Below are positions 57,647 through 64,000 of a stretch of DNA of 64,000 nt, in pieces. Positions within the stretch are counted from its first letter, which is position 1, and each line of letters starts with the position of its first letter. The DNA is from Xanthomonas sp. AM6 (lineage in GTDB: Bacteria; Pseudomonadota; Gammaproteobacteria; Xanthomonadales; Xanthomonadaceae): positions 646,501 through 710,500 of the forward strand of contig NZ_CP106869.1 in the NCBI RefSeq assembly GCF_025665335.1, read 5' to 3'. The notes under the pieces are model-generated. The model was not told where the DNA came from. It made no database searches and worked only from the letters and a program-made list of their open reading frames with translations. The translations under genes and the position numbers were made by a program.

Positions 57647-59371
57647 ATGACCCGTTCGACCATACGATCCGCCTTGCGCGGACTGCACACCACCGCTGTC
57701 GCCACCGGTATCGGCCTCGTCCTCTTCGCCGCGGGCGCGCAGGCGCAGAACGCCAAGGGCGGCGAAAGCACGATGATCAAGCTGATCCGCGGCCTGATCG
57801 ACAGCGGCGCGCTGAAGCCGGACGTGGGGCAGGCCCTGCTGGCGGAAGCGCAGCGCGAGGCCGGATCGGCCGCAGCGGCCTCGGCGATCGCCGCGCAGCC
57901 GGGCGACGTGCGGGTTCCGTACATCCCGGACACCGTGCGCGACGGCATCCGCGACGAAGTCAAAGCCCAGGTCATGGCACAGGCCAAGGCCGAGCGCTGG
58001 GCGGCGCCGGAGCAGGTGCCGGAGTGGACGCAGCGCCTGCGCGTGCAGGGCGACGTGCGCGTGCGCAACGAATCGCGCCTGTACTCCGAGCGCAACAGCG
58101 ACATCGAGGTCGACTGGAGCCGCATCAACGCCGGTTCCGGCTACGACATCAACGAGAACACCAATCTCAACTTGCCGCCGCTGCGCAATACCCGCGAGGA
58201 CCGCAACAATTCCTGGCGCATCCGCGCGCGCATCGGCGTGGTCGCCGACCTGGGCGAACACACTCGCGCCGGCGTGCGCCTGGCGTCGGGCAGCGACGAC
58301 GGCCCGGTGTCCACCACGCAGACCCTGGGTGGCGGCCTGGCCAAGAAGGACGCATGGCTGGATCAAGCGTGGCTGTCCTGGTCGCCGGTCGACTGGATGG
58401 AGATCGTCGGCGGCCGCTTCGGCAATCCCTACTGGTCCACCGACACCCTGTTCTCCAACGACCTGAACTTCGACGGCATCGCGTTCAAGTACGCCGACGA
58501 AGTGGGGCCCGACGGCCTGTCGCTGTTCGCCACGCTGGGCCTCACCCCGCTGGAGTATTCGTCCGACGGTTTCCCCAGCACCAGCCAGAACAAGATGCAG
58601 AGCGAGAACAAGTGGCTCAACGGCCTGCAGGTGGGCGCGGACTGGGCGTTCGGCAACGAGCAGAAGCTGCGCGCGGCGGTGGCCTACTACGACTTCCGCA
58701 ACGTCGCCGGCGAACTGTCCCAGCCCTGCGCGCTGTATGCCGGCGCCGACCACTGCAGCACCGACTGGTCGCGTCCGGCGTTCATGCAGAAAGGCAATAC
58801 GCTGATGCTGCTGCGCGACATCGCGCTGGATCCGCTGGACCCGGCCAACACGCCGCTGCCGCAGTATGTGGGCCTGGCGTCGGAGTTCGAACTGCTGGAT
58901 GTCAACCTGAAATGGGAGACGCCCGCGTTCGCCGGCTACGGCGTGCGCCTGGAAGCGAACTGGCTGCAGAACCTGGCCTACGACCCGGCCGAGATGTGGA
59001 AGCGCGCCAACGGCGGGATCGTCACCAACCTGGGCGCAGCGGCGGGCGCCGTCGCCGGACCGCAGGATATCCGCAGCGGCGATACCGCCTATCTGGCACA
59101 GGCCACGTTCGGCAACCTGGCGCTCAAGCAGTCTGGGGACTGGAATGCGTGGCTGGGCTACAAGCGGATCGAAGCCGATGCGCTGCCCGACGGTTTCAAC
59201 GACTCCAACTTCCATCTGGGCGGAACCAATGCCAAGGGCTACTACCTCGGCGCCTCCTACATGTTCGACAGGAACGTCTGGTTGAGCGGCCGCTGGATGG
59301 CGGCCAAGGAAGTGACCGGCGCGCCGTTGTCGATCGACCTGTTCCAATTGGAAGTCAACGCCGGCTTCTGA
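57647..59371 (+). CDS. outer membrane porin-like protein
   Basis: This 574-residue beta-barrel protein matches the layout of 'putative porin' families (Porin_5-like). It has a signal peptide (GLHTTAVATGIGLVLFAAGAQAQ), a helical or coiled segment of about 80 residues (MIKLIRGLIDSGALKPDVGQ) and then many beta strands rich in aromatic girdle residues (WRIRARIGVVADLGEHTRAG, EIVGGRFGNPYWSTDTLFSN). The C-terminus is LFQLEVNAGF, ending in phenylalanine as barrel proteins do. The start could instead be the ATG at 57590, which overlaps the TonB stop, but the shorter version gives a normal signal peptide. Cargo is unknown. Confidence 0.85.
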   Translation: MTRSTIRSALRGLHTTAVATGIGLVLFAAGAQAQNAKGGESTMIKLIRGLIDSGALKPDVGQALLAEAQREAGSAAAASAIAAQPGDVRVPYIPDTVRDGIRDEVKAQVMAQAKAERWAAPEQVPEWTQRLRVQGDVRVRNESRLYSERNSDIEVDWSRINAGSGYDINENTNLNLPPLRNTREDRNNSWRIRARIGVVADLGEHTRAGVRLASGSDDGPVSTTQTLGGGLAKKDAWLDQAWLSWSPVDWMEIVGGRFGNPYWSTDTLFSNDLNFDGIAFKYADEVGPDGLSLFATLGLTPLEYSSDGFPSTSQNKMQSENKWLNGLQVGADWAFGNEQKLRAAVAYYDFRNVAGELSQPCALYAGADHCSTDWSRPAFMQKGNTLMLLRDIALDPLDPANTPLPQYVGLASEFELLDVNLKWETPAFAGYGVRLEANWLQNLAYDPAEMWKRANGGIVTNLGAAAGAVAGPQDIRSGDTAYLAQATFGNLALKQSGDWNAWLGYKRIEADALPDGFNDSNFHLGGTNAKGYYLGASYMFDRNVWLSGRWMAAKEVTGAPLSIDLFQLEVNAGF

Positions 59372-59392
59372 CGCATCCGGCGACCAGGAACG

Positions 59393-59413
59393 CCCTGCGC
59401 CGATACGCAGGGC
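59393..59413 (+). other. perfect hairpin between porin and sapC genes
   Basis: GCCCTGCG and CGCAGGGC form an eight-bp perfect stem with a five-base loop, 22 bases after the porin stop. No T run follows, so it is more likely an mRNA-stabilising or attenuating hairpin than a full terminator. It could lower expression of the SapC gene relative to the porin. Confidence 0.6.
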
Positions 59414-59463
59414 AATGCGCTACCCCTTGTAGCACCAACGACATCGAACCAGACGGACACGAC

Positions 59464-60258
59464 ATGACTTCCGAAACAATGGACGACGCATCCACACCGC
59501 CGACGGACCACGCCGCCAGCGCGCCGCCTCACCCCGCCACGCCGCCGCCGCTGCCGGCTTCTCCATGGCCGATGTTCTATCGCCGGCCGGTGTTGCTGTC
59601 CTCGCACGAACACGCGGATTGGCGGGTCCGCCCGGCCGGCGTGGGCTTCGCCGCGCACAGCCATTCGGTCCCGGTGGTGGCCGGCGAGTTCGCCGCGGCC
59701 TCGCGTTCCTACCCGCTGGTCTTCGCTGGCGGCGACTACATGCCGATGGCGTTGCTGGGGCTGCAAGCGGACAGCAACCGCTTCGCCGACGGGAACGACT
59801 GGAAGGCCGGCGCCTATGTTCCCGCCTACGTGCGCCGCTATCCGTTCGTGTTCGTGCAGATGAACGAACCGGAAGGCTATGCGCTGGCGATCGACGCCGA
59901 TGCCGACATGGTGGTTGCGTCCGGTGAGGAGGGACTCCCCTTGTTCGAAGGCGGCCAGCCCAGCGAGCTGACCCGGCAGGCGCTGCAGTTCTGCGAAACC
60001 TTCACCCGAGAAGACCGGGCGACCCGGCAGTTCACCGCGCAACTGGCCGCACAGGGCCTGCTGCTGGAGCGCACCGCCAACATCACCTTCCCCGATGGCC
60101 GCAAGGCCAGCATCGACGGCTTCCATGTGGTGGATACGGAAAAGTTCGCCACGCTGTCGGAGGAGGTCATCGTCCAATGGCACCGCAACGGATGGCTGTC
60201 GCTGGTGCATTTCCATCTGGCCTCACTGGCGCGCTTCACCGACCTGATGGCGAGTTGA
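59464..60258 (+). CDS. SapC-family protein
   Basis: This 264-residue protein resembles the SapC family, named after a protein encoded near Campylobacter S-layer genes and common beside outer membrane receptor genes in other proteobacteria. Recognisable parts are YRRPVLLSSHEHADWRVRPA, SYPLVFAGGDYMPMALLGLQ, YVPAYVRRYPFVFVQMNEPE and LTRQALQFCETFTREDRATR. No signal peptide is seen; the first 30 residues are proline/alanine-rich. It is the last gene of the exoprotein-motor-porin series. Biochemical function is not established for this family. Confidence 0.82.
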   Translation: MTSETMDDASTPPTDHAASAPPHPATPPPLPASPWPMFYRRPVLLSSHEHADWRVRPAGVGFAAHSHSVPVVAGEFAAASRSYPLVFAGGDYMPMALLGLQADSNRFADGNDWKAGAYVPAYVRRYPFVFVQMNEPEGYALAIDADADMVVASGEEGLPLFEGGQPSELTRQALQFCETFTREDRATRQFTAQLAAQGLLLERTANITFPDGRKASIDGFHVVDTEKFATLSEEVIVQWHRNGWLSLVHFHLASLARFTDLMAS

Positions 60259-60731
60259 GCCGGCAGGTCGGCATCGCCGGTCAATCAGTCCGGTTAGGCC
60301 GTGACGATGGCGGGCGGGAGGCGTGGATCGCGGCTTTGCGAGTGCCAGATTTTTAGGCGGGGCCGTAGAACTCTTGGCCCCAGAGTCCTTTGAGCTCATG
60401 TGCAGCAATCGAGACGATTGGGAATCGCTGTCCAAGGTGGTGTTATTCGGTCGCTGCAAAAATGATCAGGCGCCCGGTCCGGCGCTTCGATTTGTACCGC
60501 CCTAATGCGGCAACAGTCTGGATTGATGGTCGCGAATACACTCGGTACGCTTCTCGTTCCCATAGAGTGCAAGCGCCTATGCCATCCGGGGCGAGGCGCG
60601 ATGAGCGAATAGCTATATGGTGCCCATTCTTCGACTGGCGGTGTTCAGCATTTCAAAGCCGGCGATCACGCCGCACATACCATCGGTGCCATGAGCGGAT
60701 ACATCCAAGCGTTTGATATGGTCAATGATCC
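60259..60731. other. AT-richer intergenic stretch after sapC
   Basis: No supported gene. Short open frames here (for example 60323-60505) lack motifs and ribosome sites. A 35-codon frame from ATGAGCGGATACATCCAAGC near 60691 crosses the terminator and is not counted. Base composition is clearly richer in A and T than the flanking genes, which suggests acquired or decayed DNA. Confidence 0.5.
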
Positions 60732-60764
60732 GAAACGGCCCATCATCAGATGGGCCGTTTCTTT
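60732..60764 (-). terminator. strong hairpin terminator, probably bidirectional
   Basis: GAAACGGCCCAT and ATGGGCCGTTTC form a perfect 12-bp stem with a six-base loop (CATCAG). On the minus strand it lies about 37 bases after the stop of the small cysteine-rich gene. On the plus strand it is followed by TTT and lies well beyond sapC. T runs are short on both sides, but the GAAAC/GTTTC ends supply A and T at the stem base. Confidence 0.75.
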
Positions 60765-60800
60765 GCCCTTTCAGGAAAAAGGAAATTTCGGAAATTGAAG

Positions 60801-61100
60801 TTAGGGCGTGACAATGCCTGGAGAATGAATAACCGTTCCGTTGTAAAGAATGTTCATGCAGGTGCAAGTGGTCCCGACTAAAGCAGGAACTGTCATTGTG
60901 CATGCGCTATTGGGCGTAGAACAGATGAATCCACGATTTAGTGTTTGCCCGGCCTGCCCATTGCAATGGCAGAGTAATCCGCCAGGGCCTGGAGCAGGCA
61001 TTGAGCACCATTGTGATGGCGTTTGGCAGATGGTTTCTGCGTTAGCCGGTGCGAAAGGTAGAAGCGACAACAACAGCACAGTCAGGCCCAAGAATTTCAT
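60801..61100 (-). CDS. small cysteine-rich secreted protein
   Basis: This 99-residue protein has a clear signal peptide (MKFLGLTVLLLSLLPFAPANA) and a GGGAG ribosome site eight bases before the ATG. The mature 78 residues contain eight cysteines. They fall into two similar halves: CSMPAPGPGGLLCHCNGQAG and CTMTVPALVGTTCTCMNILY, sharing C-x-M-x(2)-P, then C-x-C-x-N. I do not recognise a family. The paired CxC motifs suggest disulfide bonds or metal binding in the periplasm or outside the cell. It lies alone in AT-richer DNA and is followed by a strong terminator. Function unknown. Confidence 0.72.
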   Translation of the reverse strand: MKFLGLTVLLLSLLPFAPANAETICQTPSQWCSMPAPGPGGLLCHCNGQAGQTLNRGFICSTPNSACTMTVPALVGTTCTCMNILYNGTVIHSPGIVTP

Positions 61101-61535
61101 GTGCTACTCCCTGTTTGTTGTGGCAAAGGCCGCCCAACAGGCGGCCTGTTGTTTATCTAGCACGGCGCAAGAGCGATCTCAACTACCGTTCGTCCGCAGT
61201 ATCGAGGGTGGATGGCTTAGTCCGCACCGGCAGAATGTCGTATGGATGTCTACAGGAGTCCTGCTTTAAGCGTTGACAGCTTATTTTGGTCGAGTAACTA
61301 TTTATTCGCTGCGGCGAACTCCGCCGCCGGGTTTGGTCTCCCGAAATCACTTGGCGATTCCCACTCAAAAGGGAGGACGTCATGCCCGGTAGTGATTCCG
61401 CTCTTTCAAAGACCAGCGCCTCTCGACGCGCCGCCAAGGCGCCGCTGCTGGCTCAATCTTGAATCCCCCGATCCCTTGGATGCGATTGCCGCCGAACGGC
61501 TGCCTGGCGGATCGGCAACGCCGTTATGTCTCGAT
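61101..61535. other. interval between cysteine-rich gene and symE-like remnant
   Basis: No supported gene in these 435 bases. Open frames on both strands are short and lack motifs. Part of it must hold the promoter for the cysteine-rich gene on the minus strand. Composition shifts back from AT-richer to GC-rich near 61430. Confidence 0.5.
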
Positions 61536-61808
61536 GCCGACAGGAATCCCGGGTCCAGGCGCTCAGTCCCACGCCGGCCCACGCACTGCACCATCGGCTA
61601 TCGCTATTACGATGTGAACCGCAATGGCATGCGGGTCGGGCGGCAGGTGCCCAGCCTGCGCTTGCATGGCTTGTGGCTGTAAGGCCTCGGCTTCGCGGTG
61701 GGCGGCAAGCTGCGCATCACGATGGCCGATGGCGCCCTGCTGATCACGGCCGTGCCGGCGGCGCCGCCTGCGGCGAAGACGCGGCGCGGATCCAGACCGG
61801 CGCCATAG
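61536..61808 (+). pseudogene. SymE-like toxin gene with in-frame stop
   Basis: The frame reads TIGYRYYDVNRNGMRVGRQV-PSLRLHGLWL, then a TAA stop (61680-61682), then GLGFAVGGKLRITMADGALL-ITAVP before a final TAG (61806-61808). This is the SymE toxin pattern (YYP-type start, RL-x-G-x-WL-x-x-x-GF, then a basic strand and an 'ITxG-ALLIT' strand), with one sense codon changed to TAA where the family has E or Q. No good in-frame ATG was found upstream. SymE is an AbrB-fold toxin of type I toxin-antitoxin systems in E. coli; here it looks inactive unless the stop is read through. Confidence 0.65.
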
Positions 61809-61902
61809 CCGCCGCCATCAGGAGTGCGCTGGCGGGGCGGTCGTCGCACGCCGAGCCGCCAGGCGCATGGCATGGCCTTGCTTCATCGGGGTTTCTCACG
61901 CG

Positions 61903-63372
61903 CTAGGTGGAAACCCGATCTCGCCCCGCCTGCTTGGCCCGGTACAGCGCCGCGTCCGCCCTGCCGACCAGTTCCGCGGCCGACCAGCGTTGGTCCTCCA
62001 TGCTCGCGCATGCGACGCCGATGCTCACCGTCACGTGGGAGCTCGTCGGGCTGGAGGCGTGCGGGAGGTTCAGGGCGCGCACCGCCGCGCGCACCTGTTC
62101 GGCCAGTTTCTCCGCGCCGGCCTGGTCGGTGAACGGCAAGACGAGCGCGAATTCCTCGCCGCCGTAGCGCGCGGCGGCGTCGTGCGGCCGCAGTGCGCAG
62201 GAGGCCATGGCCTGGCCCACCTGGCGCAGGCAGGCGTCGCCGTTCACGTGTCCGTAGGTGTCGTTGTAGAGCTTGAAGTGGTCGATGTCGATCATCAGCA
62301 GCGAGACGGGCGAGTGCACGGCTTCGCTCTGCTGCAGCGCGCGCCGCAGTTTGTGGTCGAAGCCGCGGCGGTTGTAGATGCCGGTGAGCGTGTCGATCCA
62401 CGCTTCCGTGCTCAGCTTGGTCTCGCTGGCGTGCATGCGCCGCAGTTGCTGGTCCAGCCAGATGCCGAGGCCGACGAACAGGACGCAGCCCACGAGGGTG
62501 ATGATGGAGCGGCGCACGGCCAGTTCGCGCCATGGCGCGAGCACTTCGCTGGAGGACACGCCGGCCAGCACCGATAGCGGATACGGCCGCGCCTGGGCGA
62601 ATCCGGAGATGCGCTCCACGCCGTCCAGCGGCGACATGTAGATGACCCAGCCGCGGTGCAGGGTCTGCATCGTCCGGTGGATCGGCGTGCCGGCGATGCT
62701 GCTGCCGCTGAGGCTCTCGTCGCCGGGGTGGCGCGAGACGATGGTGCCGTCGTCGTGGATGATGGCGATCGAGCCGCGCTGGCCGACGTCGAAGGTGCTA
62801 TGGAAGCGCTTGAAGTACTCCACGCGGATGCTGGCCAGCACGACGCCGCCGAAGGAACCGTCGGGATTGTTGATGCGCCGGGTCAGAGTGACGATCCACG
62901 AGCCGTCGGACCGGCTCTGGATCGGATGGCCGACGAACGCCATGGCGTTGTTGTGGGCCTTGTGGTGCCGGAAGTAGGCCCGGTCGGAATTGTTGTGGTG
63001 CCGGGGCCCGCCCGGCAGCGACGAGTTCACCCAGTTGCCGGCCGCGTCGTAGACGAAGATGGCGTGCACGCGGTCGGAGCGGTTGGCTTCCTCCACCAGG
63101 AAGGTGTGCAGCGCCTTCGGCTCGGTGTTGCCGGTCTCCACGCGCGCGACGATGCCCGACAGCACGGTCTCGGCGATCGCGAACGAGTCGCTGGTGTGCT
63201 GGGCGAGGGAACTGGCCAGGTTCAGCGAGCTGGTCTGGGCGGTGCGCAACGCCGTGCTTCTGGCATCGCGCAGCGACGAGTACTCCGAGGCGACCAGCAT
63301 CGCCCACGCCGCGGTGACGAACAGGTGCAGCGCCACCCGTTGGGCCAGGTACCTTCGATGCTTGCCTATCAT
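61903..63372 (-). CDS. membrane diguanylate cyclase (dCACHE-GGDEF)
   Basis: This 489-residue protein makes the second messenger cyclic di-GMP. It has a first membrane helix near residues 12-30, a periplasmic dCACHE-like sensor of about 250 residues (RAYFRHHKAHNNAMAFVGHP, SWIVTLTRRINNPDGSFGGV), a second helix (SIITLVGCVLFVGLGIWL) and a C-terminal GGDEF domain (DTLTGIYNRRGFD, MIDIDHFKLYNDTYGH). The active motif is intact as GGEEF, and the inhibitory I-site RxxD is present five residues before it (RPHD-AAARY-GGEEF), so product inhibition is expected. It would link an external small-molecule signal to biofilm or motility control. Confidence 0.93.
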   Translation of the reverse strand: MIGKHRRYLAQRVALHLFVTAAWAMLVASEYSSLRDARSTALRTAQTSSLNLASSLAQHTSDSFAIAETVLSGIVARVETGNTEPKALHTFLVEEANRSDRVHAIFVYDAAGNWVNSSLPGGPRHHNNSDRAYFRHHKAHNNAMAFVGHPIQSRSDGSWIVTLTRRINNPDGSFGGVVLASIRVEYFKRFHSTFDVGQRGSIAIIHDDGTIVSRHPGDESLSGSSIAGTPIHRTMQTLHRGWVIYMSPLDGVERISGFAQARPYPLSVLAGVSSSEVLAPWRELAVRRSIITLVGCVLFVGLGIWLDQQLRRMHASETKLSTEAWIDTLTGIYNRRGFDHKLRRALQQSEAVHSPVSLLMIDIDHFKLYNDTYGHVNGDACLRQVGQAMASCALRPHDAAARYGGEEFALVLPFTDQAGAEKLAEQVRAAVRALNLPHASSPTSSHVTVSIGVACASMEDQRWSAAELVGRADAALYRAKQAGRDRVST

Positions 63373-63559
63373 GTCCGTCTCCCGCTAGGGGCCAATGGAC
63401 CTGTCCTTGCAATCCCTGTGCCGATGCTGGCGCCGCCGCTCCGACACGCGCCGGCCGGCCCGCCGGGCATCGCTTTGCGCCAAGTGCCGGACGGCCGTCA
63501 GGGGCCGTGAGGGCCGGAACGTCGCAGTGGCGCCGCCTGCCGATGAACGCTGGCAACGA

Positions 63560-63588
63560 TTGCCCGGCATATACGAAATGTATATGAT
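63560..63588 (+). promoter_or_regulatory. promoter with embedded inverted repeat upstream of parD-like gene
   Basis: TTGCCC (63560-63565) and TATGAT (63583-63588) form a sigma-70 promoter with a 17-base spacer. A perfect inverted repeat CATATAC-N5-GTATATG (63568-63586) fills the spacer and overlaps the -10. A further half-like ATGTATA follows at 63591. The dyad is well placed for repression by a ribbon-helix-helix protein such as the one encoded next. Confidence 0.65.
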
Positions 63589-63616
63589 CCATGTATAAAT
63601 TCCATCGGGAGCCGAC

Positions 63617-63829
63617 ATGGGCATCGTCAACATCGACGACGAGTTGCACGACCAGCTGCGCCGCGCCTGCACGGTGACCAGCCGCTCCATCAATGCGCAG
63701 GCCAACTTCTGGATCAAGATCGGCATGTTGTGCGAACTGCATCCGGAACTTTCGTTCCAGGACCTGGTGGCGCGCGAGCTGCGCGCGGCCGGGGTGCAGC
63801 CGCAGGCGTTGACGCCGGGGCGGGCGTGA
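63617..63829 (+). CDS. ParD-like ribbon-helix-helix protein
   Basis: This 70-residue protein resembles the ParD_like family (antitoxin-type ribbon-helix-helix fold): GIVNIDDELHDQLRRACTVTSRSINAQANFWIKIG, shown in parts as IDDELHDQLRRA and SRSINAQANFWIKIG. No toxin gene follows; instead its stop overlaps the start of map by four bases (GTGA). It probably binds its own promoter, which carries a perfect inverted repeat, and so may set the level of the aminopeptidase. A true toxin-antitoxin role is not supported. Confidence 0.82.
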   Translation: MGIVNIDDELHDQLRRACTVTSRSINAQANFWIKIGMLCELHPELSFQDLVARELRAAGVQPQALTPGRA

Positions 63830-64000
63830 TCAAGCGGCCGGACGAACTCGCATTGATGGCCGAGTCCGGCCGGCTGCTGGCGCAGGTGTTCCATGCGCTG
63901 GACCAGCTGCCGCTGGAAGGCCGCAGCACGCTGCAGATCAACGACTTCGTCGAACGGATGATCGTCGACGAGCTGGGCGCGCGGCCGGCCAGCAAGGGCC
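63826..64000 (+). CDS. map: type I methionyl aminopeptidase, 5' part
   Basis: Only the first 58 codons are in the window. VIKRPDELALMAESGRLLAQVFHAL and STLQINDFVERMIVDELGARPASKG match the N-terminus of type I methionine aminopeptidases, which remove initiator methionine. The GTG start at 63826 overlaps the ParD-like stop. The metal-binding residues lie beyond the window. A second map gene elsewhere is likely in such organisms, because this ParD-coupled copy is usually an extra one; that is from memory of related genomes. Confidence 0.8.
   Translation, partial: MIKRPDELALMAESGRLLAQVFHALDQLPLEGRSTLQINDFVERMIVDELGARPASKG

Noticed and set aside
60323-60716. Short open frames after sapC
   Set aside because: No ribosome site, no motif, and overlapping alternatives of equal length.
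63617-64000. Toxin-antitoxin pair starting with parD
   Set aside because: The overlapping partner is map, not a ParE-type toxin.

Overview
The window comes from a high-GC gammaproteobacterium, most likely Xanthomonas or a close relative. The evidence is the gene content and order (rpoD next to dtd, a GH92 mannosidase/LacI/GluP-type transporter/AGE epimerase locus, a GlgE-TreS-GlgB cluster), strong G/C bias at third codon positions, and GTAG-type palindromic repeats. This rests on gene recognition alone; no database search was possible.

Layout. 1-714 is the end of rsmB. 740-6852 is a co-directional glycan block: ArnT-like transferase, GT4-type transferase, O-antigen-ligase-like protein, GT2 transferase and CDP-glycerol-transferase-like protein, probably for LPS core or another surface glycan. 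6934-12816 holds ordinary genes: two bPH2 membrane proteins, GTP cyclohydrolase II, a GNAT acetyltransferase, a lipid A acyltransferase and dtd. rpoD follows (12929-14788) with an extended -10 promoter and a strong terminator. 15004-21212 is a mannose/mannoside locus. 21729-30405 is a tightly overlapping glgE-treS/mak-glgB operon for making alpha-glucan from trehalose through maltose-1-phosphate. A CAU tRNA, probably tRNA-Ile2, sits at 30745-30820.

Beyond the tRNA, 31189-60258 looks like one accessory region for the cell surface. A TetR regulator diverges from a TonB-dependent receptor and a secreted CX5R phosphatase; the shared promoter carries a good Pho-box match overlapping a palindrome. 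Next come a TonB_C-like protein, a small secreted protein on the opposite strand, and an overlapping trio: an STN protein with a TonB_C-like end, an ECF sigma factor and a FecR-like anti-sigma factor. These are followed by a 4513-residue two-partner-secretion exoprotein (TpsA), its transporter (TpsB), an ExbB fused to a large DUF2341/LamG-like ectodomain, ExbD, a TonB-like protein, a porin and a SapC-family protein. The architecture resembles the PUMA3 (VreA/VreI/VreR) and PdtA/PdtB/ExbB2/ExbD2 genes of Pseudomonas aeruginosa, here packed into one locus. I infer a self-contained, possibly phosphate-starvation-linked system that senses, makes, exports and energises a giant surface protein.

60259-61810 is a visibly more AT-rich stretch. 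It holds a small cysteine-rich secreted protein with an internal duplication, a strong hairpin terminator, and a SymE-like toxin gene broken by an in-frame stop. The window ends with a diguanylate cyclase, a ParD-like gene whose promoter contains a perfect inverted repeat, and the start of map.
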